Positions 40,904-50,446 of a stretch of DNA of 64,000 bases are shown here, piece after piece (the stretch's first letter is position 1; each line of letters starts with the position of its first letter). Source of the DNA: Saprolegnia diclina VS20. Taxonomy: Eukaryota; Oomycota; Saprolegniomycetes; Saprolegniales; Saprolegniaceae. Location: the NCBI RefSeq assembly GCF_000281045.1, contig NW_008246068.1, positions 1,332,989 to 1,396,988 on the forward strand, in the 5' to 3' direction. The translations under genes were made by a program, and so were the position numbers. The notes beneath the pieces were generated by a model. The model ran no database searches. It saw only the letters and a list, made by a program, of their open reading frames with translations, and was not told the DNA's origin.

Positions 40904-42798
40904 TACTCGGAGGGACACGCCAAAAGTTGACGTCGTTGTACGCTTCGTCGCCGGTCGTGCGCGTGTGCCGGCGGCTCGCAAGCAACCCGGCGTTAGGGCT
41001 CAAGCTCGGCGTCAGCTGGATCGGCGTCTGGTGCTTGCACACGGCCACCGAATAAATGGGCGGGAACATGGCTCCAAAGACGCGGGGCTCGACCAAGCGC
41101 TCGTACGACGACATGACGCGCGCCGACGCGACGCAGCCGTCCTCGACGGCGAACGCGCGGCCGCTGGGAACGCCGGCTTGGATCAAGAGCTGCAGCGACG
41201 CTCGATTGGCAAATGCCGCGTAGAACGGACTCATGTCGGACGGGAAGAGCGACCGAAGCGACTGCAAGAGCGACGCGAGCGGTGCCGCGCAGACCGGGCC
41301 CCGGGGCAGCGCGGCCGGCGGCATTCGTCCGCGTATGGCGGTCGTGTACACGACATGGTACCCGTTGGCCGCGACGCTTTCGAGAAAGTACGCGACCCCG
41401 GGGTACAAGCTGCTCTTGGTCGTTGCGGTCAGCGCTGTGTCAATGTCGACAAAGATGAGCTTGCTCGACGCGTGCCAAAAGTAGACGACCGCGGACGCGC
41501 GCTTGGGTGCCCCGGGCACGGCAAACTCGATCGCGTTGTCGCCATAGACAAAGCCCATGGCGGCGAGCTCGGTCGCATTCGCGTGGCTGCGGCTCGGGCT
41601 TGTCGACGACGTCACTGACGACGACGTGTTGCTGGCCGTCGACGCGTCCGACGGTGCAAACCACTGGAACCAGCGCAGCGGGTCGCTCTCGGAGCGAACG
41701 AGCCGAGACCCTTCCTCCAAAGTGCCGACTGTGATCGACGGCGTCGGCGAGAGCGCCGCCACACTTGCCGGTGTCGTCCGCTTGGGGAAGCAGACCTTGG
41801 AAACGAAATACGCCTGCATAAAGACGTCGTAGGGGTGGACGAGGCCGTGCACCGACACCATCAAGTGCGGGTGCTGGAGGATGCCAAGCGGATTCGCCCG
41901 AAAATCAGCAGCCGACACTGCGTGCGCGGCGACAAGGGCGGCAACCTTGTCGGCACCGAGCGACGGCTGCAGCAAGTGGCCACAGAGCGACAGCTGCGGT
42001 GCGTCGTCCCCTACGACCGAGCATGAGACACAGGATATGCGTTTCCATTGGCCGACCGAGAGGGCTACCACTTGCGTCATTGGGCTCGGCCATGTAATCG
42101 TCCAGGTCTGCATCGAGAAGCGAGTGGCGCTCCATCGCGTCAAAGTACACGCTCGGGTTGCGCTGATTCGGGCCAAACGATGAGCCTTTCTCGACCGAGT
42201 TGGGTGCGCTGCGCTTGTCGTCGAGTGCGTCAAAGTAGAGCCGATGGTCGGGCGAGTCGAGCATCGTCGTTGGCATCGGGCCATCGCCATCCATCGGTCC
42301 TTGCTACAAAGCTGATGCATCAACAAGGTAGGCTGTCGATGCGTACGAGCGGGCTAAACGGAGGTAGCGACGTGATGAAGGACGGGCTTGTCTCGTCGAT
42401 CGAGAGGTTCTCGAGCTCGAGCTCCAGGGTCAAGCTGTCTCGGCTTGGGCTTGGCTCATCATCCACAAAGTAGACCTCGCCGCGGCCGTCAAGCTAGCGC
42501 AGCTGAGCCACAACTCGATGCAGGCGAGACGCACCTCGAGCAAGACGTTGTCGATGGCGACGCCATTCACGAGCAGCGTCACGCGGCGGTCGTCCGTGCT
42601 TGGCTACGCAGCGGGATCAGGCCACGACCAGGCGACACACGTGCGTACGACGTCGAGCCGCCCAAAGCGCGCATGGAACGGCGTCGTGCGCACCGACGCC
42701 TCGTGCTGGATCGCGACGACGTCGACGGCGCCGGTCTGCTGGCCGCCCATGTCAAAGACGTTGGCCATGTAGCCCTTCACGGAGCTCAGCACGTTCAT
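40896..42798 (-). CDS. Lipin-family protein (phosphatidate phosphatase-like) with altered DxDxT motif
   Basis: Lipins dephosphorylate phosphatidic acid to diacylglycerol at the ER and nuclear membrane. Five exons (42798-42649, 42603-42535, 42493-42347, 42303-42069, 42010-40896) give 571 residues. The N-LIP domain is clear: SVKGYMANVFDMGG, GAVDVVAIQ, TTPFHARFGRLDV, VTLLVNG and GEVYFVDDE. The middle has SLCGHLLQPS and the segment before LNS2. The LNS2 domain has LIFVDIDTALT, LYPGVAYFLESVAANGYHVVYTT, LPRGPVC, SPFYAAFANR and GVPSGRAF, and ends AYNDVNFWRVP like other lipins. The usual DIDGT(I)T reads DIDTALT, and the SAR step reads TAIRGR, so catalysis is doubtful. It is divergent from the GH5 gene. 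Confidence 0.88.
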
Positions 42799-43421
42799 CG
42801 TCGCTTGAACCCCAAGACCGCCTTTTTCGGTTCAAACCTGGGGCTGGATCTTTTGTCTTCGAAGTTTTGGAGGTACCCAATCACACGCCGCATGCGTCGT
42901 AGTTCGAAGGCTCGCAAACGGCGCTGCGGTTTCGGTATCTTGTCCGGATATTTGACCAGCCTCTAAACGTTATAACTGATTTATGTGACATGTAAAATAT
43001 GTTATAACTTGACTCTTTGCCGCAGCGTCGCGTTACATGGGTGATCAGCTTGCCGTGAAAATTTGTGTCCCGCCCTCTGCGCGACGGACCTATACAAGCA
43101 CGAGCGGGACCGAGCGCGTTAAAGCATCGAGATACCCGATCCAAGTAGGTTAAAGTCCGCTGACGCCCGAGTAAAACGCAAAGTGGCCTATCATCCAAGG
43201 CGCGCGTCTCGTCGCTCGCTGGTGGCGGAAAGGCGACGCGGTCTGGCGCCAGCCCAGCTGCTTTTGTAACACACTGCCTTGGGTGAGGTTTCTTTCGGCT
43301 CCAAAGCCGAAAATAACAAGTAGAATCCTACTTTGGCACGAAATTCGGACTTTGCAGCCTCGTGCGTCGAACAAATTGCCAATCGAACGCTGGAATCAAG
43401 CTGGCATTTTCGCATCGTCCG
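42799..43421. promoter_or_regulatory. Divergent promoter between lipin and GH5 genes
   Basis: 623 bp with a CCAATCAC box near 42877, about 80 bp from the lipin start. No gene is seen. Confidence 0.4.
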
Positions 43422-45237
43422 ATGACAGAAGTGTTCCGCGCGCCGTCGTCGAGCCGCGGTGGCCTGCCGACCCGCGAGAGCGAGATGGAGATCGTCCGGC
43501 CGTCGACGCGCGACACCACCATGGACTCGCAGCGCTACAGCTTCAACCATCAGCACTCGGCGGCGAGCGAGTCGACGCGGTCCATGCGTCAAGAACTGGT
43601 CATCCCGGTCCTCCCGCTCACGCAGCCCGAGAAGTCGAGCAGCTACAAAGGCCGCATTCGCGTACGTCGTGCTGCCACGTATGCGTCCATCGACGACGAC
43701 ACTGAGATCTCGCATGTAGATTTGGCCCGGAACACTCTTGCTTGTTGTCATCGTGGCCGGCGCGATCGCGCTCATTGCAACACAGGCGAGCGTCGCGCGC
43801 ACGGACGCCAAGCAGCGCGCCATCGACTACCAGTCGGGCGCGCTCGCCAAGCGCAGCATCGACGGCGCGAACGGCCTCGTCGACGTGGGTCCCGACGGTC
43901 AGCTCAACAACCCCGTGACGTACGCGACGCAGTGTACGTCATCGTCGAAACCCTTCCACGGCGGCTAACAACATGCCTATGTGCAGCCTGCGCGCAGCTC
44001 GACTACCAAAGCAAGAACGGGAAAATCTGGTATGTGACACCGGATGGCCAAGAGTCGCCGATCTCGATCAAGGGCACCAACTGGTTTGGCATGGAGACGG
44101 GCAACGCCGTGCCGTTTGGGCTCTGGACCAACGATCAGAACGGGACGACCGCATACGAAGTCGCCGACTTTCTGTCGCGCAACAAGTTTAACGCGGTCCG
44201 CGTGCCCGTGTGCATCACGAGCATCCTCAAGAACACGCCGCCGCGGAAAGGCCTCGTCAACGTAGCGATGAACCGCGCGATGGATTTGACCAACTACATT
44301 ACGACGTTGCAATCGGTCATCAAAGCGCTGGCGTACCGCAACATTGGCGTCCTCATCTCGCTACATACGCTCACAACGACCGACTCGGGCGGCAACTGGT
44401 ACGACGCCAAGCTCGGCATCTCCAAGGATGACTTCCTCGACGCCGTCGACATTCTCACCAAGAACCTCTGCTCGGCCACGTACTGGAACATCATGGGCCT
44501 CGACCTCAAGAACGAGCCGCACAAGGCGACGTGGGCCGAGTTCTCGGCGGGCTCGACCATCATTGCCGACCGCATGCACAGTACGTTGTTGATAGATTGA
44601 TACATTTGTTGGACAGCGTGCTGTAGCCGGGTGCCCCAACTGGATGGGCTTTGTCGAAGGCGTCAACGGCGCGCACAAGCTCACGATCGACGGCACGGCG
44701 TTCAGCTACTTTGACTGGTGGGGCGGCGGTCTCCAGGGCGCAAAAGAAGCCCCGGCGGCGTTCAACCGGCCCAACAAACTCGTGTACGCGCCGCACTACT
44801 ACAACACGGCCGTGTCGCCGCAAGACTACCTCTACGGCCCCAAGGGCGCCGAGCTCGACGACGAGACGCTCCGCATGCGCGTGCAGGTGACGAGCGAAGA
44901 CATGTTTGGGTTCCTTGCGACCGCCAAGAAAGACGCGGTCGTCCTCGGCGAGTTTGCCGGCTTGTACAAGGGCGACGAAAGCCCCAAGCTCACGATTCGG
45001 CGCACGACCGACTTTTTGATCGAGGTCATGCTCAAGGAGCAGTACGCAGGTGGCTTTAGCTGGAGTTTGAACCCCGAGTCGGCGTACCAGTTCAACCCGG
45101 CGCCCGGCACGTACAGCGAAGGGCTCCTCGAGCTCGACTGGCTCACGTCCAACACGGTCTTCCTTCAAGGCATGGCCGCGATGGACAAACTGCCCGACCT
45201 CAAGCCCTGGCCGTGCATTCCCGTCAACAAAAAATAG
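43422..45237 (+). CDS. Membrane-anchored glycoside hydrolase family 5 glucanase/cellulase
   Basis: The enzyme should cut beta-glucan outside the cell or in the secretory path. Exons 43422-43661, 43720-43933, 43987-44580 and 44627-45237 give 552 residues. An 80-residue cytoplasmic N-terminus with Ser/Arg-rich sequence is followed at the first intron by a single transmembrane helix (LLLVVIVAGAIALIATQ), so it is a type II membrane protein. The GH5 domain shows GTNWFGMETGN, FNAVRVPVCI, ISLHTL, the acid-base Glu in DLKNEPHK, CPNWMGFVEGV, WWGG, LVYAPHYY and the nucleophile Glu in VVLGEFAGLYKGD. Residues around the active site look complete. In oomycetes such proteins are candidates for wall remodelling; that role is inference. 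Confidence 0.92.
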
Positions 45238-45402
45238 GACCACGTTGAATTTTGACACATAAGACGACTACATACAACATATATACTATAGTACTCCGCA
45301 CGGCTCCACTAGGTTGAAGGGAAGTGACTAGCAACACCAACCCTAATCCACCTTCATACCTACGATTGCGTCAACGTGAAGTGCACACGCGTACCTGTAA
45401 TT

Positions 45403-45496
45403 GCAGAATTGCAAAATTGCAAAATGGCAAAATGGCAAAATGGCAAAATGGCAAAATGGCAAAATTGCAAAATTGCAACATTGCAGAATTGCAGAT
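45403..45496. repeat. Minisatellite of 8-bp units (GCAAAATG and variants)
   Basis: A run of roughly eleven units of GCAAAATG/GCAAAATT/GCAGAATT lies in the 288-bp gap between the GH5 and syntaxin stops. The inner units are identical and the outer ones diverged, as expected from replication slippage. Not a CRISPR array: there are no spacers. Confidence 0.85.
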
Positions 45497-45525
45497 TTCA
45501 GACGCGATAAGATCATATTGGGCTG

Positions 45526-46824
45526 TTAAAAAACGACGAGGAAGAGGTAGATAAAGACAACGAGGATGAGGAAGATCTTGAGAATGAGCGACCGGTTGCC
45601 CGACATGGACGTAAAGTACTTGAGGAGTTCGTTGTGCCCGGCCTCGACGTTCATTTGTCTACGCATCATGACCACCTCGCCCCATACATGGCTTTCTCAA
45701 CGTACGCCGTCGTCATGTCGTCATCAATGCGCTCGAGGACTTCGCCCTACTCATCCCCGCATCATCAGCACCATGCACCATGCGTTTCGGTCTCTACCTG
45801 GCTTGCAATCAACGACGACATGCGGTTGTACATGCTGCTAATCTATGGCCGCCTTGTCACGACAACAGTATACGATCGCACGGAAATCACAAACCTCGAC
45901 GATCGTGGACTCGATGTGCTTGGCGTCGTTCAGTCGCGCTTGGGCCGTGTAGCGCTGCATGGACGCTTGCTGCTGTTGCTGCTGCACGTAAGCGTTCGCC
46001 GTGCTGTTCTGGTTCATGTTCGGCCGACGTCGCAGCAGCGGCACGCCTACATGTCGTGTCAGTTTGACGTGAAATTCACTTGTCCTTGTACTCTGCGCAG
46101 CCGGTAGCTCGGTCGGTGCCGCGACGGCTGCACTGTTAACGTTGCTCGAATTCTGGTTGTAGCTGGTATTCTGGTAGTTGGTCGTGTTGTGGTAGCTGTT
46201 GGCAGGACGACTGGTGCTTGCGTAGGGCAATGCAGCGCCCATGCGCGGTGGAGCTTGTACCGTTGGCGGCGATGGCGGCTTGGCGCGCAGCGTCAGTGGC
46301 GTGTTGATCTGCACGTGCGGCCCTGCGTGCGAGAAGCGCTTTCGCCGGTCGTTGATCTCCTTGATGACGTTCGCGCGGGTTTGCATCCCATCTTGAAGTT
46401 CCTTGACGCACTTGGCCATGCGTGTGTTTAGCGACGCGCAAATGACGCTAAAGTGGCGCTGCTGCTGGTTCTACACGCGACAATAGAGCTGGCATGAGTC
46501 CATGATCCGGAGGAAGTGAAGGCAGCGTACGTCGCCTTGTACCGCTTGCTGGAACTCGCTGATCTCCTTTGCAATGATGGGCAGCGACTGCTTGGTGATG
46601 TCGCAAATGCTCGAGATCTCCTTGGTCGGGTCGTCTTCGGCCGTCATGTGCTTCTTGAGCGCCAGCGTCGCGAGGCCGCGAAGCAGCATCTCCTTCTCGA
46701 GGAGCGCATCCGAGATGCGCTGCGCCACGCGGGCGTACGCCGAGAGCGGTCGGTGCTTGGCCAGCAGGATCGGCGCGTCCGTAAAGAGCTGCGTGATGCG
46801 CACGAACTCGGTCGTCCGGTCCAT
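45526..46824 (-). CDS. STX5: Syntaxin 5 (Sed5-like) Qa-SNARE
   Basis: A Qa-SNARE for ER-Golgi and intra-Golgi fusion. I chose ATG 46824 because the protein then begins MDRTTEF, the conserved Sed5/syntaxin-5 start; an upstream in-frame ATG at 46917 is less likely. About six exons: an N-terminal helical domain (SDALLEKEMLLRGLATLALKK, TKEISSICDITKQ), a linker rich in Asn/Gln/Pro, the SNARE helix (ARLNDAKHIESTIVEISSMY, then MSSLIASQGEVLERIDDDM with the zero-layer Gln), and a C-terminal anchor (SLILKIFLILVVFIYLFLVVF, TAA 45528-45526). Introns of 38-53 nt interrupt the SNARE motif three times. A CCAATCA box lies near 46894 on the plus strand. Confidence 0.92.
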
Positions 46825-47195
46825 CGTCGTCTCGGGTCTGGCAGCAGAAAGTTGTTGCGCTGTCCGGTTAGCGTTCGGGTAATGCTTCAAGTAGCCAATC
46901 ATATCGCACCACTTCATCCGTCCCGTACGCAGACTATTTTCGCGCGTACACTATATACAAAATTCGCCCGGTGCACGAAAGTGCCGATAGACCATGTATT
47001 AATGCGCGTCGTCGGCTACATAGGCTGCGAGCAAGGCATGCAATCGGCATCGCGACAGAGTGCACATGGCGGCCAGCGTCTTTCGACTGCAAGCGCAAGG
47101 TAAAACTCTATTTCACAAATGTACACTATATCATGCACGTTTCGAAGTTCGCAGGTATCACCTTCGAAAAACACTTGGTATTTGTATGGACTACG
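46825..47195. promoter_or_regulatory. Intergenic region upstream of syntaxin 5
   Basis: 370 bp between two minus-strand genes. It has a CCAATCAT box near 46894, about 70 bp before the syntaxin start, and an AT-rich patch near 46935-46960. Nothing else is seen. Confidence 0.4.
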
Positions 47196-48213
47196 CTAGG
47201 TAGCTATCACCGAGTGATCATGCAGGATTGTGATTCTTTGTCTCGGAACTTCGTCGAAGTTCGATGCAGACAGGCGAAGATCGCAAGCGTTGAGTTTGCA
47301 CTTTGGCGTCTTGCAAGGGCGCCCCTTCAACACGTATGCTGTATCCATTCGAACGAGCTCCTCGAGTACTTGAACGCTATATGTGTGGCCAAGGCCAACG
47401 TCCACATCCGCGTCAAATATTCGGCCCTTATTGTCTGTCACGACCGGAACGTTGGACTCTGTCAAAGATTCTAAGCTTGGTTTTATCTTCTCGCTACGAG
47501 TGACGGTGCAAAGACGGCGCTGCGCCGTACCGGCGGATATCGTCGCCAAAGTATTCGAGGAGCATCTCGTCGATGGGCACGGGCGGATGATGCTCCATGT
47601 GCTGCAGGTGGGGCGCGGGCGGGTACGCCATCGGCGCGTAGGAGGAAGCACTGCTTTGAAAACGAGGATCATGGTAGCTACTCGAGGTGTACGCTGCTGG
47701 GTACGCATCGTGCTGCTGCTGGGTGTACGGTGTGTACGCGAACGGCTGGTACTTGTCCTCGGCCATGGATCGGGGGTACGGCGGCAGTGTGAGCGTGTCG
47801 TCCGACGCAAGCGCGCCGTCAAAGTGCGGTCGATAGACGGCAGGCGGTGGCAGCTCGGCGTGCGTCGATGCGACAGCAATGGGCGGAATCATGGCCACGC
47901 GATACTCGGGTTCGGCCGTGTTCGGCACGGTGTGGCTCTGACTTGGGTCGAGCTGCGGCGACGGCGACGACCCGTACTCGTCGAGCCACTCGTCGGAGGT
48001 CGCTCGTTTCCGAAGCAGGCCTCGTCGTCGACGCGAGAGCTTCTCGCGGTGCTTTTGCGCATGCGTCTGTGTCTGACGCGCCGTGCGCGTGCCAATGTAG
48101 TCGGCGACCGACTTCCAAGGTCCCTGTGGGTAGAGCTGGATCGCACGGAGGTACCTCCGGTGTTCGTCCCGGGTCCACTGTCCGACGCCTTGTTGCGCTT
48201 GCTGTTGTGCCAT
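47196..48213 (-). CDS. Single-repeat MYB (SHAQKY-like) DNA-binding protein
   Basis: A predicted transcription factor. ATG 48213 gives a Gln-rich start, then one MYB repeat (QWTRDEHRRYLRAIQLYP, GPWKSVADYIGTRTARQTQ, THAQKH), close to the SHAQKYF class of plants and protists, followed by a basic region (KLSRRRRGLLRKR). The middle is Pro/Ser/Tyr-rich. Exon 1 ends at 47531; a 37-nt intron (GTACGG...CTCGTAG) leads to exon 2 (47493-47196), whose frame REKIKPSLESL... RPCKTPKCKLNACDLR stays open for about 100 residues. If not spliced, the protein ends at 47494. The Cys-containing C-terminal segment is not a domain I know. The total is 326 residues. Confidence 0.8.
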
Positions 48214-48821
48214 CCTGACTCTTATCGTCGAATGCTGGCGACTGCCGAGCCATCAGCAAGCTGCGTCACAGATACAGTGCGGAAGTTTCGAACCGCGATT
48301 TGAACCTGGGTCCGACGGCACAATCGACAGAAGCAGATGGTCGACCTTTCTATCAAGACACGGGAAGCACAACTTGGCTGTGGTCCGCACGGCGATCCTA
48401 GAACACGTGTCCACAGCTTGGATGAGGATCGTCCGCGATGCATCCCGCTTGGTGCCAAGACCACCAACTCACGATCGCGATTTCAGGCGACATGTCTGCG
48501 CCGACGACGCGGCGTCACACATCTTGGGTCGCCGTTGCTGCAGACCAAGGCAGCTGCGCAGCATGTTTTTGGCGACGCCTCGTGGACGTAGACAAGGAGA
48601 CGACGTCGTGTTGTAGTCTGTCGGCGAATCGCTGCAGACACGAGTAGGATGCAACGTCCTACTACTGGCACTTGGCTGTAGCGCGATGCTTGGATGACAT
48701 GAGAATGCCCACCACCGACGACGACGCCGCCGTCGCCTTCAACAAATACCGCGGGCCAATCAAGCCGATCACGTGGAGCCGAGAAGGAATTGGTCCTCGA
48801 ACAAAAGACGATGATGATGAC
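48214..48821. other. Gap between MYB and CDK10 genes, with a possible small plus-strand ORF
   Basis: About 600 bp. From ATG 48699 a plus-strand frame reads MRMPTTDDDAAVAFNKYRGP... IKPITWSREGIG... with an Asp run, and continues antisense over the 3' end of CDK10. Its composition before 48822 is protein-like but no domain is recognised, so I do not call it a gene. Confidence 0.3.
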
Positions 48822-50289
48822 TTAGCCGACCTTGCGCTTCTTCGCACTGGTACTACTGCTGCTGCGACCAAAGGCGTGGCCAAAGCGATCGTCGCCGCGG
48901 GTCGTCGCCGCGCTGCGCGGCATCTCGGGGTGCTGGGACGGAAACGTGGGCATCATGCCGGGCTCCTTCGGGAACGGCCTTTCGTTAAAGTACGGATGGG
49001 CGAGCGCCGCCGTCGCCTGAAAGCAAGCCTGAGATTGACAGCGTTGTCGAGAGGCAGAGTACCGTGAGCCGCTTCTTTGGGTCGTACGTCAAGAGCTGCG
49101 CCATGAGGTCCATGCCCTACACACGCCTCAGCACGTGCGTCGGAGGAACGACTTGTACGCTGCGCGAGAGCCTTTTGTCAAAGACGCGTTCGAGTGAGCT
49201 GTAGGATGACGCGCCGTCGATGTCAAACTTCGAAGCATGCGGCAGCGCAGAGAGGCCAGGCCAAATGCGCTCGTTGGGCCGGCCCAAAAGCTAGGTGCAT
49301 CGGTGATGCCAAACACCCTCACATTAAGGGGGTACCTGGTAGATCTTTTGGACCTGGTCCAAGTCGGTGGACCCGTTCATGAGCGGTTCGTTCAAGATGA
49401 GTTCGCCAAAGATGCAGCCAATCGCCCTGATGCATGTAAGGAGGCTTTCGGAGCCAAGTACGAGGCATTACCACATGTCGATCGCAGCCGTGTACGTCTC
49501 GCAGCCAAAGAGGAGCTCGGGCGACCGGTACCAGAGCGTCACGACCTTGGGCGTCAGGTTCATCTCCATCGGGTACCCCGTTTCGCGCGCCAAGCCAAAG
49601 TCGGCGAGCTTGACGCGGCCAAACCCATCGTACAGGATGTTGGAGAGCTTGAGGTCGCTATGCAGCAACACCGTGAGCCACGACATAAGGCTTAGAGATA
49701 CAATGCCGCACCGGTGGATGATGTTGAGGCTGTGAAGGTACTCGACGGCGCGAAGCAGCTCGATCAAGACGCGCTTGGCCTACGCAACTATGGCACCGTT
49801 GTGCAAATGACAAGCAACGACCTCCGACTCGGTGAACGGGTGGCGAACGTTGGTCAGCAGCGCCGAGAGGTCGTGCTCGCAGTACTCGAAGACGAGAAAG
49901 ACGCTAATAGTAGGCATGCGGTCATGGCGTCGTCGGACCGCAGCGCGTACCCCGACCGCTTGCGACCCACAACGACGTCTTTGAGCTGCACGCAGTTCTC
50001 TTGGCGCAGCCGCTTGAGCAGCTTGATCTCGCGGATGGCCGTGATGGGAAACTAGAGGAGAGCGGATGCTGCATGTGAGGCGAGGACCAGCGACGAGGCG
50101 ACGTACGCCATCTTGCTTCTCGTTGTGCAGGATCACGCGCTTGAGCGCCACGATTTCGCCGGTCGCCTTATCGCGCGCCCGGTAGACCGTTCCGTACGTG
50201 CCCTCGCCGATGCGGTTGAGCTTCTCGAACTCGTCGACGTCGCGGCAAGCGCCAAAGGCCTCGAAGGGCATCGGCGCACCCGGCGCCAT
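48822..50289 (-). CDS. CDK10: CDK10-like cyclin-dependent kinase
   Basis: A nuclear Ser/Thr kinase. ATG 50289 gives [21 protein letters not shown], then [19 protein letters not shown], the catalytic Lys in IVALKRV, a PITAIRE cyclin-binding helix, the DLSALLTNV hinge, HRDLKLSN (codon split by an intron), [20 protein letters not shown] and a CDK-type C-lobe. The end, [21 protein letters not shown], is the CDK10/11 signature, followed by a nuclear-localisation-like KKRKVG and TAA 48824-48822. About seven exons with 40-60 nt introns. The N-terminal [17 protein letters not shown] pattern fits CDK10 better than CDK11 or CDK12, although the helix is PITAIRE as in CDK12. Confidence 0.88.
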
Positions 50290-50446
50290 CTTCCTGTTGG
50301 TCCACGCACCATCCGGCTGGCATCCGGATACAAAGCATTGTTCATTTGTATAGCATACAATGGGCCTGTCAACCAAAATGCAGACTATTTCAGGATTTCA
50401 GGACCTCTCGAAATGGTGTGAAGGATCGCAAAAGGATACGCTTGCG
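50290..50446. promoter_or_regulatory. 157-bp bidirectional promoter between CDK10 and the PA-GT41 gene
   Basis: The two start codons are 157 bp apart on opposite strands. A GCATCCGGATAC-like word near 50321-50332 recurs before the triple phosphatase (near 27456). No CCAAT box was seen. Confidence 0.4.

Noticed and set aside
45403-45496. CRISPR-like direct repeats
   Set aside because: The units abut without spacers and are 8 bp long, so this is a minisatellite; the host is eukaryotic.
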